DNA from: Myxacorys almedinensis A
GTDB taxonomy: Bacteria > Cyanobacteriota > Cyanobacteriia > Leptolyngbyales > Leptolyngbyaceae
Assembly: GCF_010091945.1 (NCBI RefSeq)
Contig: NZ_WVIE01000003.1
Span: 186,001 to 250,000, forward strand
Length of the DNA: 64,000 nt
Reading direction: 5' to 3'
Shown here: in pieces, positions 46,517 to 56,382 of the stretch
Position numbering within the stretch: the stretch's first letter is position 1
Layout: the number at the start of each line of letters is the position of its first letter
Program-made: the position numbers and the translations under genes
Notes under the pieces: generated by a model
Database searches by the model: none
What the model saw: only the letters and a program-made list of their open reading frames with translations
What the model was told of the DNA's origin: nothing

Positions 46517-48055
46517 ATGGCAGCTACCTCCTCCAAATCTAGCCCTTTAACCAAACCCCCACAGAGGTTGAAACGTTTCTTTGGAGAAGCCCGCACTCAA
46601 ATCTTGCTCTGGTATCTCCTGCTGTTTTTGGGGTTTGTCGCGATCGCGCTGCCGTTAATGCGCTATTTCATCTTTGCCAAAGTCAATGAGCGAGTCCGTA
46701 AAGATTTATTTGAGGAAGTCAAAGATTTTCAGGCATTAATGGCAGGTCAGTTGACCCCCAGCGATCGCGTCACCATCAGGCGAATGCGAGAAGACGGCAG
46801 ACCAGACTTTACCCTCCGCCCCCAAACTCCTAGAGAAGTTGAAGGCGTGTTTGAGGTCTTTTTTGCACGACGAGTGCCAGAAGACGACACGTTTTTGATT
46901 GGAATTGTCGATCAAAAATATTATAAATCTAGCCCCAGAGCGCTGCCCGATAAACTGCAACCCGGCAAGCCTCTGATGCTGCGATGGCAATCTATGACGC
47001 AACTGCCGCAAACAGAGCCAGAAATTTCTGACTCCACGATCCAGGGCGTTCTTTATATTGCAGAACCAATTGAAGTCGATGGTAAGACGGTCGGTATGCT
47101 AGTTGTTGCTCACACGGCTGAAGGCGAACGGAAAGAGGCACTAGAAGCGCTGATCGTGGTGATGGAAGTGATTGGGCTGGCGCTGGTGCTGGTGCTGCTG
47201 GCAGCGTGGTGGGTGTCGGGGCGAGTGTTGGCTCCCCTGCGCGGATTGGTGAAAACGGCACACCAGATCAGCGAATCAGATCTGACGGCACGCATTCCGG
47301 TGGTGGGAGACGGTGAGATTGCTGACCTCGCCAAAACGTTTAATGAAATGATGGATCGAGTCGAGGAGTCTTTTGCCACCCAGCGCATGTTTATCAACGA
47401 TGCAGGGCACGAATTACGCACCCCGATCACGATTATTCAGGGAAACCTGGAAGTGATGGGAGACGACCCCGCCGATCGGCAAGAAACCTTGGTGCTGGTG
47501 ATGGATGAACTCGATCGCATGGCACGAATGGTAGACGATTTGATGATGTTAGCAAAATCAGAACGACCCGATTTTTTGCGACCTGAAATTGTGGACATAG
47601 CGGCATTTACAGAAGAGTTGTTGGCCAAGGTAAAAGCGCTGGGCGATCGCACCTGGCACCTCGATGCAGCGGCACTTGGCTCGGTGATCTTGGATCGTCA
47701 GCGCATCACTGAAGCGGTGATCAACCTGGCGCAAAACGCGGTTCAGCATACGGCGGTGGGTCAGATCATTGCGATCGGGTCGGCGATGGATAGAACCCAT
47801 TTGCGGCTGTGGGTGCGCGATCGCGGAGAAGGCATTGCTCCTAACGATCAAGTTCGCATTTTTGAGCGGTTTGCTCGTGCGGCTAAAACTCGTCGCAAAT
47901 CAGATGGGGCTGGGTTAGGGCTGTCGATTGTCCGGGCGATCGCAGAAGCCCATCATGGCACCATTGCGCTGCACTCCCACGTTGCCCGAGGATCAACCTT
48001 CACGCTAATTTTGCCGATTCGCCCTTTGCCCAGCACCCTAGCTAGGAGACCGTGA
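46517..48055 (+). CDS. Sensor histidine kinase (HAMP, two membrane helices)
   Basis: This 512-residue kinase has a membrane helix at 28-53, a periplasmic sensor of about 155 residues, a second helix at 212-236, HAMP (ALVLVLLAAWWVSGRVLAPL onward) and the H-box FINDAGHELRTPIT with His298. An HATPase domain follows with N-box NLAQNAVQH, G1 DRGEGI, and G2 GAGLGLSIV. It should phosphorylate the response regulator whose gene begins 3 bases after its stop. The stimulus cannot be told from the sequence. Confidence 0.92.
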   Translation: MAATSSKSSPLTKPPQRLKRFFGEARTQILLWYLLLFLGFVAIALPLMRYFIFAKVNERVRKDLFEEVKDFQALMAGQLTPSDRVTIRRMREDGRPDFTLRPQTPREVEGVFEVFFARRVPEDDTFLIGIVDQKYYKSSPRALPDKLQPGKPLMLRWQSMTQLPQTEPEISDSTIQGVLYIAEPIEVDGKTVGMLVVAHTAEGERKEALEALIVVMEVIGLALVLVLLAAWWVSGRVLAPLRGLVKTAHQISESDLTARIPVVGDGEIADLAKTFNEMMDRVEESFATQRMFINDAGHELRTPITIIQGNLEVMGDDPADRQETLVLVMDELDRMARMVDDLMMLAKSERPDFLRPEIVDIAAFTEELLAKVKALGDRTWHLDAAALGSVILDRQRITEAVINLAQNAVQHTAVGQIIAIGSAMDRTHLRLWVRDRGEGIAPNDQVRIFERFARAAKTRRKSDGAGLGLSIVRAIAEAHHGTIALHSHVARGSTFTLILPIRPLPSTLARRP

Positions 48056-48057
48056 CC

Positions 48058-48729
48058 ATGCCCCATATTTTGATCGCTGAAGACGAACCCCGCATCTCTG
48101 GATTTATTGAAAAAGGGTTGAAAGCCAATGGTTTCACCGCCGCGATCGCAGAGGATGCAGATACCGCCCTAGACCTGGCGCTAGGGGGCAATTTTGACCT
48201 GATGATCTTAGATTTAGGGCTGCCTGGAAAAGATGGGCTAGAGGTGCTAGAACACTTGCGCGGGCAAGGAGAGCGCCTCCCCATCATTATTTTGACTGCC
48301 CGCGACGATATTCAATACAAAGTGGCTGGGTTTGAGGGAGGAGCCGATGATTACCTCACCAAGCCATTTCGGTTTGAGGAACTGTTGGTGCGAATTAAGG
48401 CTCGGTTGCGCGATCATCTCAGTGCCTCTGTGCAAGAAGAAACAGTGTTGCAAGCGGGAGATATTCAGCTAGATTTGCGAACCCGGCAGGCAAAGGTTGG
48501 CGATGTGTGGGTTGAGTTGCCCTCTCGCGAGTTTATTTTGGCAGAAATGTTTTTTCGGTATCCGGGGCGGGTGTTGAGCCGAGAGCAGTTGCTCGATCGG
48601 GTGTGGGGCTATGACTACGACCCCGGCTCTAATATTGTGGATGTGTATGTAGGCTATTTGCGAAAAAAACTGGGCAGCAGCCTGATCGAAACTGTGCGCG
48701 GCATGGGCTACCGGCTGCGAAATGGGTAG
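48058..48729 (+). CDS. OmpR/PhoB-family response regulator
   Basis: This 223-residue protein has a receiver domain with Asp52 (LDLGLPGKDG), acidic pocket EDE at 8-10, Thr (IILTARDD) and Lys (LTKPFRFEEL). The C-terminal winged helix has REFILAEMFFRYPGRVLSREQLLD and ends YRLRNG. I prefer the ATG at 48058 because AGGAG lies nine bases upstream; a GTG at 48052 also overlaps the kinase stop. PhoB-type direct repeats just downstream of the gene suggest a target upstream of the glycosyltransferase genes. Confidence 0.93.
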   Translation: MPHILIAEDEPRISGFIEKGLKANGFTAAIAEDADTALDLALGGNFDLMILDLGLPGKDGLEVLEHLRGQGERLPIIILTARDDIQYKVAGFEGGADDYLTKPFRFEELLVRIKARLRDHLSASVQEETVLQAGDIQLDLRTRQAKVGDVWVELPSREFILAEMFFRYPGRVLSREQLLDRVWGYDYDPGSNIVDVYVGYLRKKLGSSLIETVRGMGYRLRNG

Positions 48730-48815
48730 CTGCGATCGCGGCTCTAGCCTTACTTACCCTCGCTGGTAGCAGACTCAGTTTCTAGGAGATTGTTCCTAAA
48801 CTTTCATGAGACTTC

Positions 48816-48845
48816 CCTCATCAAAGTTTCATGAATGTTTCATCA
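48816..48845. promoter_or_regulatory. Three PhoB-type direct repeats, 11-bp spacing
   Basis: CCTCATCA (48816), TTTCATGA (48827) and TTTCATCA (48838) are spaced exactly 11 bp, and a further TTTCATGA lies at 48802. OmpR/PhoB regulators bind such repeats on one helix face. The site is in the 355-bp gap (48730-49084) between the regulator and the glycosyltransferase operon. The rest of the gap is AT-rich without genes. Confidence 0.55.
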
Positions 48846-49084
48846 AAATTTGTAAAACTAATAAACAACTTAAACTAGGAAAATTGACCCTATAAACCAG
48901 TGGTGCACTGTTAGCATTTGCCAGTATTCGATGGAATTAAAGTCATTAAATTAAACTGCGATCGCTCAGCCAGTTAAACACTTCAAAATTAATTGTTAAA
49001 CGCTTCGTTAAACGCTCTAGATGAAGTAATGCGATCGCACTAGGCACAACTTTGAAATCATCGACCCATTACTTGGAAACTGCC

Positions 49085-50440
49085 ATGCGAATCATGGTCT
49101 ACTCTCATGATGCATACGGCTTGGGCAACGTTCGTCGCATGTTAGCCATTTGCGAATACCTGCTAGATGCCATCCCCGATCTTTCGATCCTGCTGCTGTC
49201 TGGATCGCCCATGCTGCAAAGCTTTCGCCTCCCGCAAAGGCTCGACTACATCAAACTTCCCTGCCTAAACCGCGACGAATCGGGGCAACTATCTACCAAA
49301 TATCTCAGCACCGATTTAGAGATGCTCCTCACGTTGCGTGCAGACATCATGTTAGCTGCCGCACGCAACTTTCAACCCGATCTGCTAATGGTAGATAAAA
49401 AGCCCTATGGCTTACGAGACGAGTTGAAAACCACCGTTCGCTACCTCAAGGTAACTCAGCCCCAAACTCGCTTTGTGCTGCTGCTGCGCGATATTCTCGA
49501 CACCCCAGCAACCACGATTCGAGAATGGCAAACCCACGGCTATTACGCCGCGATCGCAGATTACTATGACCAAATTCTGGTGGTCGGAATGCCGGAAATT
49601 TTCGACCCCCGTCACGAGTATGCCTTGCCCCCAGACATTGCGGCTAAGATAATCTTTTGTGGCTATGTGCAGAAAGCACCGGGACACCGCCAACCCCACG
49701 CGATTCGCCAAGAGTTGGGAGTTGCTGCCGCAGAACGCTTGGTGCTCGTGACAACCGGGGGCGGCGCAGATGGCTATCCCCTCGTGGCAGCCTACCTCGA
49801 TGGTCTCACCAGCAGGCTCTCTGCGAACCCGCCGTTTAAAACCCTAGTGATCACGGGGTCAGAAATGCCCGTTGACCAGCAGCAAAAGATTCAGGAAAAG
49901 GCGCGATCGCTGCCCCAGGTTCAGGTGTTGGAATTTACCAACGATCCCATGAGCTATATTGCCGCCGCCGATCTGGTGGTTTGTATGAGCGGTTACAACA
50001 CCATTACAGAAGTCTTGTCTCAAGCCAAACGAGCGATCGTGGTGCCGCGCACAAAACCCGGTCAAGAGCAGTTGATTCGGGCTGAGCGAATGCAGAAGTT
50101 TAATTTGCTGGTGGCAATTGAGCCAGAATTGCTAACACCAGAGTTGCTCAGAAGCACCGTTGAACGCGAGTTACAGACTCTTGGTACATCCCGTGCTGCC
50201 CTCTGCTTAGATTTGGGTGCACTGCCTCAGGTGGCTCAAACCATTTCTGACTTGTTGCCTCATACTTACAGCGCGATCGCGGCTTTGCCTCCTGCCGAAG
50301 GAAATGCTACCTATCCGCTCCAATATGTGCCCCAATATGTGCCCCAGAGCCGCGATCGCAATTTTTTAGCGCGTCTCGATACCAACTCGTCGCCCCCAGC
50401 CTTCCTTTCGCAAAGAACCATGTCACACAGGATAGAGTAA
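49085..50440 (+). CDS. Glycosyltransferase, GT28/MurG-like (COG4671 type) 1
   Basis: This 451-residue protein has an N-terminal Rossmann half (MRIMVYSHDAYGLGNVRRML, with a GLGNVRR loop as in MurG-like enzymes). The C-terminal half has LVTTGGGADGYP and the donor-site region MSYIAAADLVVCMSGYNTITEVL, plus PGQEQLIRAERM. The last 60 residues are extra and low in complexity. The sugar and acceptor are unknown. The frame is open to 49052, but ATG 49085 begins the fold. Its paralogue starts three bases after its stop. Confidence 0.82.
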   Translation: MRIMVYSHDAYGLGNVRRMLAICEYLLDAIPDLSILLLSGSPMLQSFRLPQRLDYIKLPCLNRDESGQLSTKYLSTDLEMLLTLRADIMLAAARNFQPDLLMVDKKPYGLRDELKTTVRYLKVTQPQTRFVLLLRDILDTPATTIREWQTHGYYAAIADYYDQILVVGMPEIFDPRHEYALPPDIAAKIIFCGYVQKAPGHRQPHAIRQELGVAAAERLVLVTTGGGADGYPLVAAYLDGLTSRLSANPPFKTLVITGSEMPVDQQQKIQEKARSLPQVQVLEFTNDPMSYIAAADLVVCMSGYNTITEVLSQAKRAIVVPRTKPGQEQLIRAERMQKFNLLVAIEPELLTPELLRSTVERELQTLGTSRAALCLDLGALPQVAQTISDLLPHTYSAIAALPPAEGNATYPLQYVPQYVPQSRDRNFLARLDTNSSPPAFLSQRTMSHRIE

Positions 50441-50442
50441 CC

Positions 50443-51642
50443 ATGAAACGGCTCATGTTTTATTGCCAACACATCCTTGGGATGGGGCACTTGGTTCGCA
50501 GCATGGAAATTGTACGCGGACTCACTCCAACCTTTCAAGTGTGCTTTATCAACGGCGGCGAAATTATCAATGGCTTCGCAATTCCTGATGGCATTGAAAT
50601 AGTCAATCTTCCTGCCATCAAAACCGACTCAGAATTTCGCACCTTGCAAGCGGTGGATAGTAATCAGGATTTAGCCATCCTGCAAGAAGTTCGCAAAACC
50701 CAACTGCTCGCGGTTTTCAAGCAGTTTCAGCCGGATGTGCTAATGGTAGAGCTATTCCCATTTGGGCGGCGCAAATTTTCGTTTGAATTGATTCCGTTAC
50801 TCGAAGAGATTCGGGCACAGGGCAAGCAAACCAAGGTGGTGTGCAGTTTGCGAGATATTGTTGTCACCAAACAAAACCGTGATCAGCACGAAGAAAAAGT
50901 GTGCACCCTGATGAATCAGTATTTTGATTTGCTGCTAATTCACGGCGACGCTCAGTTTCAACCGATCGAGGAAACCTTTTCGCGCATTCACGAATTGCGC
51001 TGCCCGGTTCACTACACTGGTTACGTGGTGCAATCTCAAAGGGTGCAATCTCAGCCCGAATCGGCGATTTGTGACACCTCCCAAGAGACCGTGCTCACCC
51101 TTCCTCAGCCGTTGATTTTGGCTACGGTGGGCGGCGGACGCTTTGGGCACGAATTGCTCAATGCCGTCGTTGATACTGCCCCCATTTTAGAAGTGGCGTT
51201 GCCCCACCACATTCAAGTCTTCACCGGCCCTTTTTTCCCCGACAAACAGTTTGCCGATCTGCAAGCTAAAGCCGTGCAATGTGGCAATCTCACTGTCGAT
51301 CGCTTTACCCCAAACCTGTTGCCCTATATGCAGAAGGCGGATTTGTCGATCAGCATGTCGGGCTACAACACCACTATGAACGTGCTGACAACAGGCACTC
51401 GCGCTCTGCTGCTAGCCTTTACCGGCAACGACGATCAAGAGCAGCGCATCCGCTCGGAAAAGCTTGCCAAATTGGGCGTGGTGGATACGATTCAGCCCGA
51501 TCAACTAGAGCCGCATCGCTTTGCCCTACATGTGATGACCTGTCTGCAAAAACAGCCTACCACCCTGGAATTTGATTTCAATGGGGTGACCAAAACTGCT
51601 GCTCTGTTACAGCACCTCGTTGCCGATCAGCAAGTTGCCTGA
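50443..51642 (+). CDS. Glycosyltransferase, GT28/MurG-like (COG4671 type) 2
   Basis: This 399-residue paralogue of the preceding gene starts MKRLMFYCQHILGMGHLVRSM. It has SLRDIVVTKQN, the LATVGGGRFGHELL strand, LPYMQKADLSISMSGYNTTM and DDQEQRIRSEKL. It lacks the C-terminal extension. The tight spacing suggests that both act together, perhaps transferring successive sugars. A starting lipid or small acceptor is plausible because GT28 enzymes often use lipid acceptors, but this is inference. Confidence 0.82.
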   Translation: MKRLMFYCQHILGMGHLVRSMEIVRGLTPTFQVCFINGGEIINGFAIPDGIEIVNLPAIKTDSEFRTLQAVDSNQDLAILQEVRKTQLLAVFKQFQPDVLMVELFPFGRRKFSFELIPLLEEIRAQGKQTKVVCSLRDIVVTKQNRDQHEEKVCTLMNQYFDLLLIHGDAQFQPIEETFSRIHELRCPVHYTGYVVQSQRVQSQPESAICDTSQETVLTLPQPLILATVGGGRFGHELLNAVVDTAPILEVALPHHIQVFTGPFFPDKQFADLQAKAVQCGNLTVDRFTPNLLPYMQKADLSISMSGYNTTMNVLTTGTRALLLAFTGNDDQEQRIRSEKLAKLGVVDTIQPDQLEPHRFALHVMTCLQKQPTTLEFDFNGVTKTAALLQHLVADQQVA

Positions 51643-51736
51643 CCACCGCTTGTTGTTCTAACTGATCCCGTTCATGTTCTCTTCAAACGAGAGCAGACCT
51701 TGAATTTATCCCCCGCCAACTAGTTTCTTCATCATC

Positions 51737-53008
51737 ATGAACACCAGTCTGAACACGAATCTGAACACCAGTCTGAACACCAGTCTGAACACCAGTCTGA
51801 AAAATGGCAAAATCTGCATTACCACCCTAGAATTTCCTCCAGATGTTGGGGGGGTAGGAGAATCGGTTTCTCGCATTGCCAAATTACTCACCCACGAAGG
51901 CTATGAAGTGCATGTGGCAGTGTTTCGCTCGAAGCAGCGCCTAGTGCCCGATGGAGTGCGCCGCCAAGCAAGCTGCAAAACGACCCTGCAAGAAGGGATT
52001 CATGTGCATCGCATTCAGTCAGCCGCGCGGGAAGCCGTTCCCGAAATTCAAGATTTTTTTAGCGAAGTTTATTTTTATCTACGGCAACTGCACGAACGCC
52101 ACAGCTTTGATGTCTTTCACGCTTTTTTTCTGAATGAAACAGGCTATGTGACAACGCTGCTAGCGAAAGAATTTAACGTTCCAGTGATCAACAGCGTGCG
52201 CGGCAGCGATTTGCACAAGCATATTTTTAATCCTAAAACCCACGGGCAAATCGCCTGGATGCTAGACAACTCTAGCTGGACAACGTTTGTCAGTCGTGAT
52301 TTACAGCGACGTGCGATCGCGCTGGTGCCCAACGTGCGCTCTAAATCCTCGGCGTTCTGGAATTCGATTGTGCCGTTTGAGTTTGCGCCGCTGCCTAAGC
52401 CTGCACTGCTAGCGCAACGCTCTGGGATCGTTATCGGCTCGACCGGGCGGTTTCGTGACAAAAAAGGGATCGAGTATCTGCTGCAAGCCTGCGCCAAACT
52501 TAGCCACGAGATCCCTCTTACGCTGCTGCTCGTGGGAGATTTTGTAGACAAAGAGCGTGCTTACTGGGAGCAGCAGGTGCGATCGAGCGGGATCGGCGAT
52601 CGTCTCTGTGTAACGGGCATCATCAGCCGCGAGGAAGCCCTCTCCTATCTGCCTCACCTCGATATTTACGCCATTCCTTCGCTCCATGATGGCTGCCCCA
52701 ACGCTATGCTAGAAGCCATGTTGGCAGGCTGCCCGGTGGTGGGAAGCAAGGTCGATGCGATCGGGGAAATTTTGGCAGATGGCACGTCTGGTTTGGTAGT
52801 TGAGCCTGCCAACGTCGAAGAGCTAACTCAGGCGTTGCGGCAATTAGTAACTCAACCAACCTTGCGGCAACGGTTGGGCAAGGGGGCACGGCAAAAAGTC
52901 CTGACTGAGCTTGCACCTACGGTGGAGAAAGCAAACTGGCTGACGGTGTATCACCACATTTTGCAGAGTCAGACTGATGATGCACGTCCAAATCTAGCGA
53001 TCGTTTAA
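51737..53008 (+). CDS. Glycosyltransferase family 4
   Basis: This 423-residue GT-B enzyme begins, after a repetitive N-terminus (residues 2-21), with KICITTLEFPPDVGGVGES. The donor half has VIGSTGRFRDKKGIEYLLQA, IPSLHDGCPNAMLEAMLAG with the conserved Glu pair, and GTSGLVVEPANVEEL. It likely transfers a nucleotide-sugar residue to a glycan or lipid. The start is at the ATG before five 12-nt repeats; KICITTLEF is where family similarity begins. Confidence 0.85.
   Translation: MNTSLNTNLNTSLNTSLNTSLKNGKICITTLEFPPDVGGVGESVSRIAKLLTHEGYEVHVAVFRSKQRLVPDGVRRQASCKTTLQEGIHVHRIQSAAREAVPEIQDFFSEVYFYLRQLHERHSFDVFHAFFLNETGYVTTLLAKEFNVPVINSVRGSDLHKHIFNPKTHGQIAWMLDNSSWTTFVSRDLQRRAIALVPNVRSKSSAFWNSIVPFEFAPLPKPALLAQRSGIVIGSTGRFRDKKGIEYLLQACAKLSHEIPLTLLLVGDFVDKERAYWEQQVRSSGIGDRLCVTGIISREEALSYLPHLDIYAIPSLHDGCPNAMLEAMLAGCPVVGSKVDAIGEILADGTSGLVVEPANVEELTQALRQLVTQPTLRQRLGKGARQKVLTELAPTVEKANWLTVYHHILQSQTDDARPNLAIV
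51740..51799 (+). repeat. Five 12-nt tandem repeats at the GT4 start
   Basis: Five units of AACACCAGTCTG (the second reads AACACGAATCTG) directly follow the ATG and encode Asn-Thr-Ser-Leu repeats. Being in frame, they allow length change of the N-terminus without loss of the gene. Confidence 0.9.
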
Positions 53009-53107
53009 GTCGAAATTCTCAATTGTCTTCACGATGTGGCATCGATTTCTGTTCCGATTATTTTTTCAATTCATCTTGATGTTTATGTGTTTCAAGGAGT
53101 TTTTATT

Positions 53108-54181
53108 ATGTCTCAACCTCGCGTCACGATCGTTATCTCCCCCCGTGAACGATTCAGTTTCACCCAGCAAAATCTAGAAAGCATTTACGACCATACTCAG
53201 ACTCCTTTTGAATTGATTTATGTTGATGGGGGTTCGCCTGCTCCGATCCAGCACTATTTGCAAACGCAAGCCCATTCTAAAGGCTTCAAACTGATCCGAT
53301 CTGAGCAGTATCTTGCGCCTAATCAGGCGCGAAATTTAGCAATTCCTCAAATCAAAACCGAGTATTTGCTGTTTGTCGATAACGATGTGTTGGTTAGTCC
53401 AGCATGGCTTGATCGGTTGGTGCAATGCGCCGACGAAACAGGAGCCTCGGTTGTGTGCCCGCTCACCTGCATTGGCAAAACGGTAAACGACACAATTCAT
53501 CTCGCGGGGGGTGAAGCGCATATCTATGAAGAACCACTCGAAGATGGCAGTGTTGCCCGCAAAGTTCATGAGAAACATTACTTTGTGAATCGCCCGGTTG
53601 CAGAAGTGAAAGACCAACTGCATCGCCAGCAGTGCGAGTTTGCTGAGTTTCACTGCATGTTGGTTCGCACAGAAATTTTTGCGCGGATTGGGCTGCTAGA
53701 TGAAGGGTTTCTCAGCACTCGCGAACACATTGACTTTTGCATGAGCGTTGCCAATGTAGGTGGCACGCTTTACTGTGAACCCGATTCGGTTGTGACTTAT
53801 GTGCCCGAACTGCCGTTAAATTGGGCAGATGTATCGTTCTTTCTCCTGCGCTGGAGCGATGCATGGGAGATGTCTAGCTTGGAACATTTTCAAACCAAGT
53901 GGAATTTGACTCAGAAAGATAAGTATTTCAAAAAGCGATACAAGCGGTTGGGGCATCGCCGTCATCATGCGTTTTTGCGCCCTTTGGTGCGGCAGATGCC
54001 CTTTGGCAAGGATAATGCCTGGCTAGAGCAGCAGGCGATTAAGCTAGAGCGTGTGGTAAATCGTTGGATTACTAAACGCTATGCGAATAAGTACAGCAAC
54101 CAAACTAGTATTCCTCATGATGTGATTGATAGCATCTATGCTACTGATACAGAGTATGAATTGGTAAAAGCTCGGCGATAG
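53108..54181 (+). CDS. Glycosyltransferase family 2
   Basis: This 357-residue GT-A enzyme starts VTIVISPRERFSFTQQNLES. It has LFVDNDVLVSPAWL for the DxD site (here DND), CPLTCIGK, and a C-terminal ISTREHIDFCMSV-like region (LSTREHIDFCMS). The start ATG at 53108 follows AAGGAG at ten bases; the frame extends upstream but is not family-like. It is followed by a 334-bp gap, so it may end the glycosyltransferase transcript. Confidence 0.86.
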   Translation: MSQPRVTIVISPRERFSFTQQNLESIYDHTQTPFELIYVDGGSPAPIQHYLQTQAHSKGFKLIRSEQYLAPNQARNLAIPQIKTEYLLFVDNDVLVSPAWLDRLVQCADETGASVVCPLTCIGKTVNDTIHLAGGEAHIYEEPLEDGSVARKVHEKHYFVNRPVAEVKDQLHRQQCEFAEFHCMLVRTEIFARIGLLDEGFLSTREHIDFCMSVANVGGTLYCEPDSVVTYVPELPLNWADVSFFLLRWSDAWEMSSLEHFQTKWNLTQKDKYFKKRYKRLGHRRHHAFLRPLVRQMPFGKDNAWLEQQAIKLERVVNRWITKRYANKYSNQTSIPHDVIDSIYATDTEYELVKARR

Positions 54182-54515
54182 ATTTGCTTTGTGATTGCTA
54201 AATTGATGGATTTACGCCACTTGAAGTTGTATCAGACTTACTACTTTGCTGCTGGACAAACCACAGTTGTGGGGAGATGGGTCGGGGGGTGGCTTAAGTC
54301 AGTGAGAACGGTGTAATGAGTTGGTCATTGGATTGGTGCGACTTTTGGGCTAGCCCCCTGTGGCGCGAGAAAGCGAAGACTTGGGTTTGGTAAGCGAGCG
54401 ATTTGGGCGAGTAGATTTAGAGGTTGTCAGCCAATCCTAATCTGTTATCACTTTATCTGTTATCACCCAATCATTAAATCATTGTTGTTTCTGTATATTT
54501 TATTTTTTATCTGCC
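54182..54515. other. Gene-free stretch before the ABC exporter
   Basis: 334 bp. I see no coding frame, hairpin or repeat that I can name. It presumably contains the exporter promoter. Confidence 0.5.
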
Positions 54516-56360
54516 ATGAATCGTGATTCTAAACGTGATCCTAAAAGTATACGAGCAGCGATTCCTGGAATGGGAAGAATTTTGAAACGATTTGCCCCCC
54601 AAGTTCTTCAGCAAAAGCGGTTACTCGGCTTGTCTTTTTTGGCATTGATGGCGGAAATTGTTCTGCACCTGCTAGAACCCTGGACTCTCAAATTTATTTT
54701 TGACTATATTTTGATCGATCGCACCTCTGTGCAAAACGTTCCGGCTCTCTTCCAAAGCGCTTCGCCGCTCGTGCTGATTACCGCATTAACCGGGGCAATG
54801 CTGGCGATCGTAGCGCTCCGGGCAATGGCAGCTTACTTTAGCGTGGCAGGCATGGCGCAAGCGGCGACGTACATTCTTACCGATATTCGGGCAGAGCTTT
54901 ATAGCCATATTCAGCGACTATCGCTCTCGTTTCACCACAAGGCTAAAAGCGGCGATTTGCTAACCCGCGTCACCTCAGATATTGATCGTCTGCGCGAAGT
55001 CACGGTAATGGCAGTGCTGCCCCTGCTGGCACACTCCCTCACGCTGCTGGGCATGATTGGCGTGATGGTTTGGATGAATTGGGAATTGGCAGTAATTGCG
55101 ATCGCAGTGATTCCCCTATTCATCTTCTTTACGTTTCGCCTTTCTAAACGCATTCGCACCGAGGTGAAAACCCAGCGACAGCGCGAAGGCGCGATGGCAG
55201 CAACCGCCGCCGAATCGATCGGCGCAATCAAGCTTGTGCAAGCCCTCTCACTGCAAAGCTTACTAGAAGATACATTCCTGCATCACAACCGCCATAGCTT
55301 AGATGCGAGTGTGCGATCGCAAAAACTAGCGGCAGGGTTAGAGCGCTCGGTAGAACTGCTGGTGGGCATTGCCACGGCGCTGGTGCTGTGGCGCGGCGTG
55401 CAACTGGTGCTGGCTCAGGTGTTGACTCCGGGCGATTTGCTGGTGTTTGTCAACTACCTGCGAATTGCCTTTAAGCCGATGCGCCAACTAGCAAAATACA
55501 CGGGGCAAATTGCCAAAGCTACCGCGTCAGGAGAGCGGATTTTAGAGGTGTTGGAGGCGGTGCCAGAGGTGCGGGATCGGCGCGGCGCGATCGCGGCTCC
55601 GCCATTTCAAGGGTTAGTAGAGTTTGAACACGTCACCTTTGCTTACGAAGCCGAAACGGGCATTTTGCAAAACCTGAATTTGACCGTGCAACCGGGCGAT
55701 CGCGTGGCGCTAGTTGGGGCGTCGGGGGGCGGCAAATCAACCCTGGTTAGCCTATTATTGCGCCTCTACGACCCGCTCGAAGGTCGGATCTGCATCGATG
55801 GGCAAGACATCCGCGCCTATCAGTTGCAGTCGTTGCGCCGCCAAATTAGCGTGGTGCTGCAAGATAGCCTGCTGTTTGCCTCCACCGTGCGGGACAATAT
55901 CGCCTATGGGGGTTTGGGCGTTTCTGAAGCAGAGATCATGACGGCTGCCAAACTTGCCAACGCTCACGACTTTATCATGCAGATGCCCCAAGGCTACGAC
56001 ACGGTGCTAGCCGAACGCGGAGCTACCTTGTCGGGCGGTCAGCGCCAACGCCTTGCGATCGCACGGGCGGCGGTGCGTCATGCCCCAATCATTATTCTTG
56101 ATGAACCGACCACCGGGCTAGATCAAGAAAACGAACATGCCGTCATCGAAGCCCTTGATCGCCTCACCCAGGGGTGCACCACGTTTTGGATTTCTCACAA
56201 CCTAAAATCTGTCTGCACTGCCGATCTGATTGTTTACCTGGAAAATGGCACCATTTTGGAACGCGGAACCCATCAGGAACTCCTGCACCAAGGGGGGCGC
56301 TATGCCGCGATGTGTGCCCTCCAAACAGCAGTTCCTACCCTGTTTCCCCAGCAGATCTAA
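54516..56360 (+). CDS. ABC exporter (fused membrane and ATPase domain)
   Basis: This 614-residue ABCB/MsbA-type half transporter has six membrane helices in residues 30-330 and the coupling helix LLTRVTSDIDRLRE. Its ATPase domain has Walker A LVGASGGGKST, signature LSGGQRQRLAIARA and Walker B IIILDEPTTGLD. It functions as a homodimer exporting lipids, glycolipids, peptides or drugs. Next to four glycosyltransferases, a glycolipid or saccharide substrate is plausible but not proven. A phosphatase gene begins 22 bases after its stop. Confidence 0.9.
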   Translation: MNRDSKRDPKSIRAAIPGMGRILKRFAPQVLQQKRLLGLSFLALMAEIVLHLLEPWTLKFIFDYILIDRTSVQNVPALFQSASPLVLITALTGAMLAIVALRAMAAYFSVAGMAQAATYILTDIRAELYSHIQRLSLSFHHKAKSGDLLTRVTSDIDRLREVTVMAVLPLLAHSLTLLGMIGVMVWMNWELAVIAIAVIPLFIFFTFRLSKRIRTEVKTQRQREGAMAATAAESIGAIKLVQALSLQSLLEDTFLHHNRHSLDASVRSQKLAAGLERSVELLVGIATALVLWRGVQLVLAQVLTPGDLLVFVNYLRIAFKPMRQLAKYTGQIAKATASGERILEVLEAVPEVRDRRGAIAAPPFQGLVEFEHVTFAYEAETGILQNLNLTVQPGDRVALVGASGGGKSTLVSLLLRLYDPLEGRICIDGQDIRAYQLQSLRRQISVVLQDSLLFASTVRDNIAYGGLGVSEAEIMTAAKLANAHDFIMQMPQGYDTVLAERGATLSGGQRQRLAIARAAVRHAPIIILDEPTTGLDQENEHAVIEALDRLTQGCTTFWISHNLKSVCTADLIVYLENGTILERGTHQELLHQGGRYAAMCALQTAVPTLFPQQI

Positions 56361-56382
56361 CCCCTTTTACCCCAACCTGTCT

